Of a stretch of DNA of 45,424 bases, positions 15,018 to 25,677 are shown piece after piece. How positions within the stretch are numbered: position 1 is the stretch's first letter; each line of letters starts with the position of its first letter. The stretch is from Dyella sp. EPa41 (GTDB taxonomy: Bacteria > Pseudomonadota > Gammaproteobacteria > Xanthomonadales > Rhodanobacteraceae), in the NCBI RefSeq assembly GCF_016586165.1, contig NZ_BCPR01000038.1, forward strand, positions 1 through 45,424, written 5' to 3'. A program made the translations under genes and the position numbers. The notes under the pieces were generated by a model. It worked only from the letters and a program-made list of their open reading frames with translations, was not told the origin of the DNA and ran no database searches.

Positions 15018-15785
15018 TCAACGCAGGAAGCGATCCAGGCTCACGCGATAGTCGGCGTAGTCCTGGATCGTGTTGTGCCCCGCATCGGCCACCACCTGCA
15101 GCATGGGTGGCTGGCCGAAGGCCCGGACCAGCGCCTTGGTTCGCACCGCCGGAATCACCTCGTCCTGCTCGGCCTGGATGACCAGCACCGGGCAGCGGAT
15201 GGCGCCGGCATAGCGCCACGATTCGAAGCGTTCGCGCATCAGCGCATTCACCGGCACCCACGGGAAATAGCCGGCGGCCACGCGCACCAGGCTGTCGAAC
15301 GGCGTCACCAGCACCAGTCGCTCGACCGGTCGCCGCGCCGCCAGCTGCACGGCAACGCCGCTGCCCAGGCTGCGCCCGAGCACCGCGATGGATGAGAAGT
15401 GCGGTGCCAGCTGGTCAAACAGGGCGAGTGCATCGCCGACCAGGGCCGTTTCGCCGGGGGTTCCCTCGCTGGCGCCGTAACCCCGATAAGCCACGAGATA
15501 GACCGTGCGATCGGGCAACCAGCGCGCGAGATCGGCCCGTGAATCCTCCACGCGCTCGCCGTTGCCGCCGAAGTACAGCAGCGCCTTGCCGCGACCGGGG
15601 TTCATCACCCAGCCGCGCAGCTTCACCCCGTCGTGCAGCAGCTCGAAATCCGGCGCCTGGCGCACCTGCCATGACGCCTCCGGGTGGTAGACCTGTTGGC
15701 GTTGGCCCAGGTACAGCGACACGCACAGGCCGCCGTAGAGCAGGATGAACAACGCCGCCAACACCAGCACGACCCGCACGAACAT
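15018..15785 (-). CDS. Alpha/beta hydrolase, membrane-anchored (BEM46-like)
   Basis: 255-aa serine hydrolase. An N-terminal hydrophobic helix (about residues 3-25) anchors it in the inner membrane, with the catalytic part probably periplasmic. The nucleophile elbow is LGRSLGSG, the acid is likely the D of QAEQDEV, and the His is in DAGHNTI. WVMNPGRGKALLYFGGNGE and YRGYGASEG fit the BEM46/ABHD13-like group. Substrate unknown. Start at 15785 with AGGAGAGG three bases upstream. Convergent with pfp with only three bases between stops, so the 3' ends overlap. Confidence 0.9.
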   Translation of the reverse strand: MFVRVVLVLAALFILLYGGLCVSLYLGQRQQVYHPEASWQVRQAPDFELLHDGVKLRGWVMNPGRGKALLYFGGNGERVEDSRADLARWLPDRTVYLVAYRGYGASEGTPGETALVGDALALFDQLAPHFSSIAVLGRSLGSGVAVQLAARRPVERLVLVTPFDSLVRVAAGYFPWVPVNALMRERFESWRYAGAIRCPVLVIQAEQDEVIPAVRTKALVRAFGQPPMLQVVADAGHNTIQDYADYRVSLDRFLR

Positions 15786-15952
15786 GAGCCTCTCCTGTCG
15801 CCAGCTGACTGGCCGGTTCACCTGGATGAGCGATGGCTGAAAGCCCGCGGGCCGGGAACCGGAAAGCACGCCCGGCGTTCAGACGCATCTTCCTACGATG
15901 CGCTCGCCTGACCAACGCCCCTGGCGCTGACGGCACCACCGAGGAGGTTGTG

Positions 15953-16342
15953 ATGAAGACCCTTATCCGCGTGTTCGTAGCCCTGGCCCTGCTTGCCGGC
16001 AGCGGCGCTACCCTGGCCGATCCGTGGCACGACCACGACCGCCGGGGACATGACCGCGACGATCACCACGAGCGCGATCGCTGGCACGGCCGCGACGAGG
16101 GTCGACGCGACCGCGATCGCCACGACCACTGGGAACGCCGCTACTACAGTGACCGCCACTACTATGGCCACCCTCGCTGGGCACGTGGCTACCGCTACGA
16201 CGGCCCGATGTATATCGTGAACGACTACAGCTACTACCGCCTGGCGCCACCGCCGTACGGCTATCGCTGGGTGCGCGATGACGGCAACTACCTGCTGGTC
16301 TCGATCGGCGACAACATGATCCTGGACATGGTGATCCGCTGA
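15953..16342 (+). CDS. RcnB-family periplasmic protein
   Basis: 129 aa. A signal peptide (MKTLIRVFVALALLAGSGATLA, cleavage before DP) is followed by a very His/Asp/Arg-rich stretch (about residues 24-65, many HD and RD pairs). The conserved C-terminal part contains W-x-R-G-Y-R and a Tyr-rich DYSYYRLAPPPYGYRWVRDDGNYLLV typical of RcnB/YohN-like proteins. E. coli RcnB acts in nickel/cobalt homeostasis in the periplasm; the His-rich segment could bind metal. GAGGAGG lies five bases before the ATG. A clean intrinsic terminator follows, so it is monocistronic. Confidence 0.85.
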   Translation: MKTLIRVFVALALLAGSGATLADPWHDHDRRGHDRDDHHERDRWHGRDEGRRDRDRHDHWERRYYSDRHYYGHPRWARGYRYDGPMYIVNDYSYYRLAPPPYGYRWVRDDGNYLLVSIGDNMILDMVIR

Positions 16343-16366
16343 TCCGCGGACACCGGGCCAAACCGG

Positions 16367-16394
16367 GGCGGCACCGCGAGGTGCCGCCTTTTTT
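16367..16394 (+). terminator. Intrinsic terminator after the RcnB-like gene
   Basis: GGCGGCACC (16367-16375), loop GCGA, GGTGCCGCC (16380-16388), then T6. Perfect 9-bp stem with U-tract. Confidence 0.95.
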
Positions 16395-16546
16395 GTGCGC
16401 CAGTGCCGCAGCGCGTTGCGTCGCACAACACGACTGTCGTGATCCTCTGCCTATACTCGCCCATGACCGCCCGCAAGGGCGGCCGCCGTGTCGGGATGCC
16501 GGTGGCGGATCCCGACGATGTGGTTTCCACCCATGGGGAGGCTCCG

Positions 16547-18595
16547 ATGCTGCAGCAGTATGGCTTGTGGATCGTGCTGGCATGTGCGGTCCTGGCGGTT
16601 CTTTACGGCGCGCTGTCCGTGCGCTGGATCTTGGCTAAATCGCCGGGCAACGCACGCATGCAAGAGATCGCTTCCGCGATCCAGGAAGGCGCGAAGGCAT
16701 ATCTCAATCGCCAGTACGCCACCATCGGCGGCGTCGGTGTGGTGTTGTTCCTGATCATCGGCTTTGCGCTGGACTGGGGCACCGCGATCGGTTTCGCGAT
16801 CGGCGCGATCCTGTCCGGCGCCACCGGTTACATCGGCATGAACGTGTCGGTGCGCGCCAACGTGCGTACCGCCGAGGCCGCCCGTGGCGGACTCGCGGCG
16901 GCACTCAACGTGGCGTTCCGTGGCGGCGCCATCACCGGCATGCTGGTGGTCGGCCTCGCCTTGCTCGGCGTCACCGCGTACTACGCCGTGCTCATGCATT
17001 TCGGCTACGAGACCATGCATGCGCTGCATGCCCTGGTGGGCCTGGCCTTCGGCTCCTCGCTGATCTCGATCTTCGCGCGCCTGGGCGGCGGCATCTTCAC
17101 CAAGGGCGCCGACGTGGGCGCCGACCTCGTCGGCAAGGTGGAAGCCGGCATTCCCGAGGACGATCCGCGCAACCCGGCGGTGATCGCCGACAACGTGGGT
17201 GACAACGTGGGCGACTGCGCCGGCATGGCCGCCGACCTGTTCGAGACCTACGCGGTGACGCTGATCGCCACCATGCTGCTGGGCGGCGTGATGGCCGAGC
17301 AGACCGGCAGCAACGGCGTGCTGTTTCCGCTGGTGCTGGGCGGCGTGTCGATCGTGGCATCGGTGATCGGTACCTTCTTCGTGAAGGCACGCGGCCCCAA
17401 GATCATGAACGCGCTGTACGCCGGCGTGGCGGTGTCGGCGGTGCTTGCCGCGATCGCGTTCTGGCCGATCACCAGCCAGCTGATGGCCGATTCGTCCTAC
17501 GGCGTGGGCCATCTCTACGGCTGCGCGTTGATCGGCCTGGTGCTCACCGGGGCGATGGTGGTGATCACCGAGTACTACACGGCCACCGAATACAAGCCGG
17601 TGCAGCACGTGGCGCAGGCGTCCACCACGGGCCACGCGACCAACATCATCGCCGGCATCGGCGTGTCGATGAAGTCCACCGCGCTGCCGGTGCTGGCCGT
17701 ATGCGCCGCGATCTGGGGCGCCTACCAGCTGGCCGGCCTCTACGGCATCGCCATTGCCGCGACCGCCATGCTCAGCATGACCGGCATGATCGTGGCGCTG
17801 GATGCCTACGGTCCGATCACCGACAACGCCGGCGGCATCGCCGAGATGGCCGAGCTGCCGCCGGAGGTGCGCGGCGTGACCGATCCGCTCGACGCCGTGG
17901 GCAACACCACCAAGGCGGTGACCAAGGGTTACGCCATCGGCTCGGCCGGCCTCGCCGCGCTGGTGCTGTTCGCCGACTACACGCACAACCTCAACCAGCA
18001 CCTGAACCTCACCGACTTCCGCTTCGATCTCTCCAACCCGTACGTGATCATCGGCCTGCTGATCGGCGGCCTGATCCCGTACCTGTTCGGCGCGATGGCG
18101 ATGGAAGCGGTGGGCCGCTCGGCCGGCTCGGTGGTGGAGGAAGTGCGCCGCCAGTTCCGCGAGATCAAGGGCATCATGGAAGGCACCACCAAGCCCGACT
18201 ATTCGCGCGCGGTGGACATGCTGACCAAGTCGGCCATTCGCGAAATGCTGGTTCCCTCGCTGCTGCCGGTGCTGGTGCCGGTGATCGTGGTGTTCGGCTT
18301 CAAGTGGCTGGGTGGCGCGGAAGCCGGCGCGCAGGCGCTGGGCGGCGTGCTGATCGGCACCATCGTCACCGGCCTGTTCGTGGCCATCTCGATGACCACC
18401 GGCGGCGGCGCCTGGGACAACGCCAAGAAATACATCGAGGACGACCACTTCGGCGGCAAGGGCTCCGATGCGCACAAGGCGGCGGTGACCGGCGACACCG
18501 TGGGCGATCCGTACAAGGACACGGCGGGCCCGGCGGTGAATCCGCTGATCAAGATCATCAACATCGTGGCCCTGTTGCTGATTCCTCTGCTGTGA
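16547..18595 (+). CDS. hppA: K+-insensitive proton-pumping membrane pyrophosphatase
   Basis: 682-aa polytopic pump (about 16 helices) that couples PPi hydrolysis to H+ export. Catalytic motifs: [11 protein letters not shown] (189-199) and [29 protein letters not shown] (205-233). The K+-independent class is shown by K456 and T459 in [16 protein letters not shown], where K+-requiring enzymes carry Ala and Gly. The C-terminal repeat contains [12 protein letters not shown] and [21 protein letters not shown]. The ATG at 16547 has GGGGAGG four bases upstream; in-frame extension to 16403 is not helical or conserved-looking. A TATACT -10-like box is at 16452-16457. Works with pfp and ppa nearby in PPi use. 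Confidence 0.97.
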   Translation: MLQQYGLWIVLACAVLAVLYGALSVRWILAKSPGNARMQEIASAIQEGAKAYLNRQYATIGGVGVVLFLIIGFALDWGTAIGFAIGAILSGATGYIGMNVSVRANVRTAEAARGGLAAALNVAFRGGAITGMLVVGLALLGVTAYYAVLMHFGYETMHALHALVGLAFGSSLISIFARLGGGIFTKGADVGADLVGKVEAGIPEDDPRNPAVIADNVGDNVGDCAGMAADLFETYAVTLIATMLLGGVMAEQTGSNGVLFPLVLGGVSIVASVIGTFFVKARGPKIMNALYAGVAVSAVLAAIAFWPITSQLMADSSYGVGHLYGCALIGLVLTGAMVVITEYYTATEYKPVQHVAQASTTGHATNIIAGIGVSMKSTALPVLAVCAAIWGAYQLAGLYGIAIAATAMLSMTGMIVALDAYGPITDNAGGIAEMAELPPEVRGVTDPLDAVGNTTKAVTKGYAIGSAGLAALVLFADYTHNLNQHLNLTDFRFDLSNPYVIIGLLIGGLIPYLFGAMAMEAVGRSAGSVVEEVRRQFREIKGIMEGTTKPDYSRAVDMLTKSAIREMLVPSLLPVLVPVIVVFGFKWLGGAEAGAQALGGVLIGTIVTGLFVAISMTTGGGAWDNAKKYIEDDHFGGKGSDAHKAAVTGDTVGDPYKDTAGPAVNPLIKIINIVALLLIPLL

Positions 18596-18603
18596 GAGGA
18601 ACG

Positions 18604-18632
18604 CGCCCGGTCACCTCGATGGTGATCGGGCG
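18604..18632 (+). terminator. Hairpin downstream of hppA
   Basis: CGCCCGGTCACC (18604-18615) pairs with GGTGATCGGGCG (18621-18632), 12 bp with one G-U, loop TCGAT, eight bases past the hppA stop. No U-tract. It is followed by a C/T-rich intergenic tract with CCCTCTCCCCT and AGAGGGA (18656-18680), a common junk motif in this group. Confidence 0.5.
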
Positions 18633-18712
18633 AACCCGCGTGGCACGTTTGCCCCCTCTCCCCTCAAGGAAGAGGGAAATAGCCGCGGTGACCTCATCAA
18701 GAAGGAACTTCC

Positions 18713-20821
18713 ATGGCACCCAAGCCCTCCCTGTGGCTGACCCTCGCCCTCGGCCTCACACTCAGCCACATGACGCACGCAAACGACGCCATCGCAACAC
18801 CCTCCAAGGATCCAAACCTCTGGCTGGAAACCATCGACGGTCCCAGGCAACTGGATTGGGTCAAGCAACAGAACGCGCGGACGGTGAAGCAATACGCCGA
18901 CAGCGCCCAGTTCAGGCAACTCGATGCACGCATCCTGGAAGTGCTCGACTCGCACGATCGCATTCCCATGGTCAGCAAGATCGGCGACCACTACTACAAC
19001 TTCTGGCGCGACCAGGATCATCCGCGCGGTCTGTGGCGCCGCACGACGCTGGAGGAATACCGCAAGGACCAGCCCGTTTGGGAAGCCGTGATCGACCTCG
19101 ACGCCCTCGGCAAGGCCGAGAACGAGAACTGGGTGTGGCACGGCGCCTATTGCCTGAAGCCTGAAAACCAGCGCTGCCTGGTCGCGCTCTCGCGCGGTGG
19201 CGCCGATGCCAGCGTGATCCGCGAATTCGACCTGCCCACCAGGCAGTTCGTGAAGGATGGCTTCGTACTGCCCGAGGCGAAGACCGATATCGCCTGGAAG
19301 GACAGGGACCACATCTACGTCGCCACCGATTTCGGCCCCGGCTCGATGACCACCTCCAGCTACCCGCGCATCGTGAAGGAGTGGAGGCGCGGCACGCCGC
19401 TCGCCAGCGCGGTGACCGTGCACGAGGTGAAAGACGACGACATGAGCGTGTCCGCTTTCCGCGACCAGACGCCAGGCTTCGAACGCGATTTCGTCACGCG
19501 CCAGATCGCCTTCTACGACAGCGAGACGTTCCTGCGCGGCAGGGACGGCAAGCTCACGCGCATCGACGTGCCCACCGACGCGAACACCGGCGTGCACCGC
19601 GAGTGGCTGCTGATCGAACCGCGCAGCGACTGGCATGTCGGCGGCAAGACCTACAAGTCCGGCTCGCTGCTGGCGGCGAAGTTCGACGACTACATGGCCG
19701 GCAAGCGTGAACTCACCGTGCTGTTCGAGCCCACCGCCAGCACGGCGCTGGACGGCTATTCGTGGACGCGCCACCAGCTGATCCTCAACGTGATGGACAA
19801 CGTGGTGAACACGTTGGAGGTGCTGACGCCGCAGCCCGGCGCCTGGAAGCGCGAAAACCTGGGCGGCGCGCCAAAGCTCTCGACCATCGCGGCCGCCGCG
19901 GTGGACGAGGACGAGAGCGACGACTACTTCCTCACCGTCAGCGGCTTCCTGCAGCCCACCACGCTCTACCTGGGCACGCTGGGCCAGGGCGAGGCGCAAG
20001 CGATCAAGCACAGCCCGAGCTTCTTCGATGCCTCGAAATACGGCGTGAGCCAGCACTTCGCCACCTCGAAGGACGGCACGCGCGTGCCGTATTTCGAAAT
20101 CGCGCCGAAGAGCCTGCAAGCGAACGGCAAGAATCCCACCCTGCAATACGGCTATGGCGGCTTCGAAGTCTCGTTGCAGCCGGCCTACAGCGGCAGTGTC
20201 GGACGCGCGTGGCTGGAGAAGGGCGGCGTCTATGTCGTGGCGAACATCCGTGGCGGCGGCGAATACGGTCCGCGCTGGCACCAGGCCGCACTGAAGGCGA
20301 ACCGCCTGCGCGCCTACGAGGATTTCGCCGCCGTGTCCGAAGACCTGTTCACCCGCAAGATCACCTCGCCCGCCCATCTCGGCGCGATGGGCGGCAGCAA
20401 CGGCGGCCTGCTGATGGGCAACATGCTGACGCTGTATCCGCAGCTGTACGGCGCCATCGTGAGCCAGGTGGCCCTGCTCGACATGCAGCGCTATACGCAT
20501 CTGTCGGCCGGCGCGTCCTGGATCGCCGAATACGGCGACCCGGACAAGCCGCAGGAATGGGCCTGGATCAAGACCTTCTCGCCCTACGCCAACGCCACGG
20601 CCGGCAAGAAGTATCCGCCCGCGTTGTTCACCACCTCCACGCGCGACGACCGCGTGGGCCCCGTGCATGCGCGCAAGATGGCCGCCAAGCTGGAGGCGCT
20701 GGGTTACGACACCAGCTTCTACGAGAACATCGAGGGCGGCCACGGCGCGGCGGCGGACAACAAGCAGGCGGCCTTCATGAGCGCGCTGGGCTATACCTAC
20801 CTGTGGGATCACGTGAAGTAA
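18713..20821 (+). CDS. Prolyl oligopeptidase family serine peptidase (S9)
   Basis: 702-aa exported peptidase: hydrophobic signal sequence (about 1-24, cleavage near MTHA-ND), a beta-propeller-like N-terminal region beginning DPNLWLETIDG, then the alpha/beta hydrolase domain. Nucleophile S562 in GGSNGG, acid D645 or D646 in TRDDRVGP, His H677 in EGGHGAAAD. VVANIRGGGEYGPRWHQA is typical of S9A. Cleaves short proline-containing peptides, presumably in the periplasm. The N-terminal propeller is more divergent than the catalytic part. Separate from hppA by a hairpin; the next gene starts 56 bases on. Confidence 0.93.
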   Translation: MAPKPSLWLTLALGLTLSHMTHANDAIATPSKDPNLWLETIDGPRQLDWVKQQNARTVKQYADSAQFRQLDARILEVLDSHDRIPMVSKIGDHYYNFWRDQDHPRGLWRRTTLEEYRKDQPVWEAVIDLDALGKAENENWVWHGAYCLKPENQRCLVALSRGGADASVIREFDLPTRQFVKDGFVLPEAKTDIAWKDRDHIYVATDFGPGSMTTSSYPRIVKEWRRGTPLASAVTVHEVKDDDMSVSAFRDQTPGFERDFVTRQIAFYDSETFLRGRDGKLTRIDVPTDANTGVHREWLLIEPRSDWHVGGKTYKSGSLLAAKFDDYMAGKRELTVLFEPTASTALDGYSWTRHQLILNVMDNVVNTLEVLTPQPGAWKRENLGGAPKLSTIAAAAVDEDESDDYFLTVSGFLQPTTLYLGTLGQGEAQAIKHSPSFFDASKYGVSQHFATSKDGTRVPYFEIAPKSLQANGKNPTLQYGYGGFEVSLQPAYSGSVGRAWLEKGGVYVVANIRGGGEYGPRWHQAALKANRLRAYEDFAAVSEDLFTRKITSPAHLGAMGGSNGGLLMGNMLTLYPQLYGAIVSQVALLDMQRYTHLSAGASWIAEYGDPDKPQEWAWIKTFSPYANATAGKKYPPALFTTSTRDDRVGPVHARKMAAKLEALGYDTSFYENIEGGHGAAADNKQAAFMSALGYTYLWDHVK

Positions 20822-20877
20822 TCGCGCTCCCTGCGTAACATGGTGTGCCAGCCTGAGCTGGCGCACTCTTTGCCCCG

Positions 20878-21714
20878 ATGAGCCATCACACGATTCGTCC
20901 CGAGCTTCGCGAGTGGATTCTCGCCACGGCCCGTTCCGGCCATAGCCTCAGCGACCTGCTGAAGCTGATGAAAGATGCCGGCTACGGCGGCGAGCAGAGC
21001 CGCCAGATGGTGGCCCGCGTGCTCAACCTGCCGCTCGCCACGGTCATGGCGGCGGGCAAGCCGGGTTCCAGCGGACGACGCACGCGCCATCCCGAACCGC
21101 CGCAACAGACGGTCGACGGCCACACGCTGCGTGTCACGGTAAGCACCGACAAGCCTGTCGTGCGCGTGCTGGAAAACATGCTCACCGCCGACGAATGCGA
21201 AAGCCTGATCGCGGAGGCGAAGCCACGCCTGCAGCGTTCGCAGACCGTCGATGTGGAAGGTCGCCACCAGACCGACGAGCGGCGCACCAGCCAGGGCATG
21301 TTTTTCCGCATCGGTGAAACGCCCCTGGTGCAACGCATCGAGCAGCGCATTGCCGATCTGCTCGCGATGCCGGTGAGCCACGGCGAGGGCCTGCAGATCC
21401 TGCATTACCAGCCAGGCCAGGAATACGAGCCGCATTTCGACTGGTTCGATCCCACGCAACCCGGCTTCAGCGCCGTCACCGCGCGTGGCGGCCAGCGCGT
21501 CGCCAGCGTGGTGATGTACCTCAATACGCCTGAGGAAGGCGGCGGCACCGGCTTTCCCGGCATTGGCCTGACCGTGACCGCGATGCGCGGTTCGGCCGTC
21601 TATTTCGCGTATGAGACCGGCGACCAGGCCTCGCTGCATGCCGGACTGCCCGTGATCAAGGGCGAAAAATGGATTGCCACCAAATGGTTACGCGAGCGGC
21701 CCTACCAGCCCTGA
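20878..21714 (+). CDS. 2-oxoglutarate/Fe(II) oxygenase, prolyl-4-hydroxylase type
   Basis: 278 aa. The C-terminal ~180 residues are a P4H-alpha-like double-stranded beta-helix: iron ligands H186 and D188 in PHFDWFD, H254 in SLHAGLPV, and the 2-oxoglutarate lysine K264 in GEKWIATKW. It starts from RVLENMLTADECESLI (about 97), the usual beginning of this domain. The first ~60 residues (REWILATARSGHSLSDLLKL and onward) form a separate helical module that I cannot name but which recurs in related xanthomonad proteins in my memory; the linker (60-80) is Arg/Pro-rich. Substrate unknown, possibly a protein proline. No signal peptide. Between the peptidase and ppa, same strand. Confidence 0.9.
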   Translation: MSHHTIRPELREWILATARSGHSLSDLLKLMKDAGYGGEQSRQMVARVLNLPLATVMAAGKPGSSGRRTRHPEPPQQTVDGHTLRVTVSTDKPVVRVLENMLTADECESLIAEAKPRLQRSQTVDVEGRHQTDERRTSQGMFFRIGETPLVQRIEQRIADLLAMPVSHGEGLQILHYQPGQEYEPHFDWFDPTQPGFSAVTARGGQRVASVVMYLNTPEEGGGTGFPGIGLTVTAMRGSAVYFAYETGDQASLHAGLPVIKGEKWIATKWLRERPYQP

Positions 21715-21830
21715 GCGCCCCGCCGGCCCCAGCCGCCCGCTGAATTTCCCGCCCGGCGCTGCTGCGATGCACCAGCGTTTTGCCTTATCCTTGCAAGTCT
21801 TTGCTTTTGACTACGCCAAGGATCAAGCCC

Positions 21831-22367
21831 ATGGGTCTGCACCTCGTCTCCGCCGGTCGCAAGGTTCCGGACGAAATCAACGTCATCATCGAAATCCCCA
21901 AGGATGCCGAGCCCGTCAAGTACGAGGTGGAGAAGGAAAGCGGCGCGATCTTCGTCGACCGCATCCTGTCCACGCCGATGCGCTATCCGTGCAACTACGG
22001 CTACGTGCCGGGCACGCTGGGCGGCGACGGCGATCCGCTGGACGCGCTGGTGATCCTGCCGCTGCCGCTGGTGCCGGGCTCGGTGATCCGCTGCCATCCG
22101 GTGGGCATGCTGAAGATGACCGACGAGGCCGGCAGCGACGAGAAGCTGGTGGTGGTACCGGTGGAGAAGATCTTCGCGGGCTACGCGCACATCAAGGACA
22201 TCAAGCAGGTGTCCGGTCACTGGCTGGAACGCATCGGCCACTTCTTCGAGCACTACAAGGATCTGGAGAAGGGCAAGTGGGTGAAGGTGGAAGGCTGGGT
22301 CGGCGCCGACGAGGCGAAGGCCGAGATCACCGGCGGCATCCAGCGCTACGAAGCCGACAAGGCCTGA
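21831..22367 (+). CDS. ppa: Inorganic pyrophosphatase, family I
   Basis: Soluble Mg-dependent PPase, 178 aa. Signature DGDPLDALVI is intact, as are the early active-site residues in YEVEKESGAIFVDR and the YPCNYGYVPGT segment, plus KDIKQVSGHWLERIGHFFEHYKDLEKGKWVKVEGW at the C-terminal side. The ATG at 21831 gives the family's usual N-terminus; in-frame sequence upstream is unrelated. An intrinsic terminator follows. Its presence with hppA and pfp means cytosolic PPi could be burned, used to pump protons or used for glycolysis. Confidence 0.97.
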   Translation: MGLHLVSAGRKVPDEINVIIEIPKDAEPVKYEVEKESGAIFVDRILSTPMRYPCNYGYVPGTLGGDGDPLDALVILPLPLVPGSVIRCHPVGMLKMTDEAGSDEKLVVVPVEKIFAGYAHIKDIKQVSGHWLERIGHFFEHYKDLEKGKWVKVEGWVGADEAKAEITGGIQRYEADKA

Positions 22368-22382
22368 TCGCTCTTGACGGAA

Positions 22383-22413
22383 ACGCGCCACCTCGAGGGT
22401 GGCGCGTTTTTTT
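22383..22413 (+). terminator. Intrinsic terminator of ppa
   Basis: ACGCGCCACC (22383-22392), 5-nt loop, GGTGGCGCGT (22398-22407), then T run to 22413. It also lies just past the 3' end of the convergent small membrane protein gene. Confidence 0.95.
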
Positions 22414-22418
22414 GTGCC

Positions 22419-22616
22419 TTACTCCGACGCGCCGGCCTGCGGCGACGCGGCGGCCGAAGGTTGCGCAGCCGCGGACGATGCGACCGGTTGTGGCGTATCG
22501 AACACCGTCATCCACCACATCAGGACGCAGGCCAGCAACACGGCGATGGACAGCGCCGTCAGTACGACGCGCAGTATCACGTGGCCCGTGCGGGCCTCAG
22601 GGTTCGACATCGGCAT
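22419..22616 (-). CDS. Small single-pass membrane protein (65 aa)
   Basis: Unrecognised. One strong transmembrane segment (VILRVVLTALSIAVLLACVLMWWM, about residues 13-36) is followed by an Ala/Ser/Pro/Gln-rich tail of ~25 residues. With few charges before the helix it is probably anchored with its tail in the periplasm. ATG at 22616 has GGAG seven bases upstream (within GGAGAGG); an ATG six bases later is an alternative. It is 57 bases downstream of the ferritin-like gene and may share its transcript. The protein is short, so existence rests on the ribosome binding site and the helix. Confidence 0.55.
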   Translation of the reverse strand: MPMSNPEARTGHVILRVVLTALSIAVLLACVLMWWMTVFDTPQPVASSAAAQPSAAASPQAGASE

Positions 22617-22673
22617 GATGCCTCTCCGGTTGGACAGCTCCACTCGGTAACGCGGCAGCGCGCGAATGGCTGA

Positions 22674-23258
22674 CTAGTGCTTCGTGCGCTTCTCCGGCCG
22701 CGGCTTCGCCGGTTCGCCCTTCTTGCCCAGTTCGTCCAGCAGCGTCGCAAGATCCTCCGCGTGCTCCTCTTCCATCGCGAGGATGCCTTCCATCAAGCGC
22801 CGCGTGGTCGGGTCGGCCGTGCCGAGGTAGTTGACGATCTCGCGATAGCTGTCGATCGCGATGCGTTCGGCCACCAGGTCTTCCTTGATCATGTCGACGA
22901 GATCATCGCCTTCCACGTAGTCGGCATGACTGCGCGAGAGCAGTCCGTCGGGCGAGAAATTCGGCGCGCCATCGAGCTGGGTGATGCGCTGCGCGATCAG
23001 GTCCGCGTGCCCCTGCTCTTCATTCGCGTGCTCGAGGAACTCGGCCGCCACGCTCTTGGCATGAATGCCCTTCGCCATGTAGTAGTGATACTTGTAGCGC
23101 AGCACGCACACGATCTCGGTGGCCAGCGCTTCGTTGAGAAGCTTGATCACGGTTTCGCGGTCGGCGGTGTATCCGGCGGTGATCGCACCCTGGTCGATAT
23201 GCTCGCGTGCGCGCTTGCGGATGGTTTCGATGTCGCTGAGAAACGGCTTGGCTGCCAT
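22674..23258 (-). CDS. Ferritin-like (bacterioferritin/DPS-type) protein
   Basis: 194 aa, four-helix ferritin fold expected to oxidise and store iron. Di-iron candidates: E in LNEALATEIVCVLRYKYHYY, E-H in EFLEHANEEQGHADLI, E in DMIKEDLVAERIAIDSY, and the E-E-E-H-A-E-D of AMEEEHAEDLATLL. This E...ExxH...E...ExxH pattern is complete. The C-terminal tail is Lys/Arg/Pro-rich (GEPAKPRPEKRTKH), which could contact DNA or nucleic acid. GAGG lies six bases before the ATG. Not close enough to Bfr or Dps in pattern for a gene symbol. Confidence 0.88.
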   Translation of the reverse strand: MAAKPFLSDIETIRKRAREHIDQGAITAGYTADRETVIKLLNEALATEIVCVLRYKYHYYMAKGIHAKSVAAEFLEHANEEQGHADLIAQRITQLDGAPNFSPDGLLSRSHADYVEGDDLVDMIKEDLVAERIAIDSYREIVNYLGTADPTTRRLMEGILAMEEEHAEDLATLLDELGKKGEPAKPRPEKRTKH

Positions 23259-23389
23259 GGCGTGCCTCACTATGGACTGGCTGGGCAATGGCCGGACCGT
23301 AGGCGGCAGCGCGCGAAACGCAGGTGAAAGCGGCAACAACGGTTCAGGCCGCTCTTGGATGGCACGCACGCCCGGAGCGGCGTCCTTGG

Positions 23390-23466
23390 GGAAGCGCGCC
23401 CTGTGCGCGACAACCGGCGAAGCGGCAAGCCGCCATGCCGCAGTCGCGCACAGGGGTGCGCTTCCA
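23390..23466. repeat. REP-like palindrome, third copy (variant)
   Basis: Left arm 23390-23411 (begins GGAAGCGCGCCCTGTGCGCG) and right arm 23443-23465 (GTCGCGCACAGGGGTGCGCT and following) are near-perfect inverted repeats. The core GCGC...GTGCGCGA / TCGCGCAC...GCGC is shared with the copies at 10.2 and 11.0 kb. It lies 17 bp past the thiC stop, again in a 3' position. Confidence 0.75.
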
Positions 23467-23482
23467 CAGAGGGGCCCGAGGG

Positions 23483-25592
<2,110 letters not shown>

Positions 25593-25677
25593 AGGCGTCT
25601 ATTTGAGCACGAAGCGGGGTTGGTCGCGAGTGCGACAACGGCAAGCGGCCCAAGCCGGACGCTGCCGTAGGCGGGAA

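Noticed and set aside
16451-18475. 674-aa frame antisense to hppA
   Set aside because: Extremely His/Gly/Arg-rich shadow of a conserved membrane pump; no family features.
18640-18660. TGGCACGTTTGCC as a second sigma-54 promoter before the peptidase gene
   Set aside because: GG and GC elements are too close together for -24/-12 spacing.
18611-20866. 751-aa frame antisense to the prolyl oligopeptidase gene
   Set aside because: Mirror of a high-GC coding sequence, His/Arg/Val-rich without motifs; the plus-strand gene has a signal peptide and full catalytic triad.
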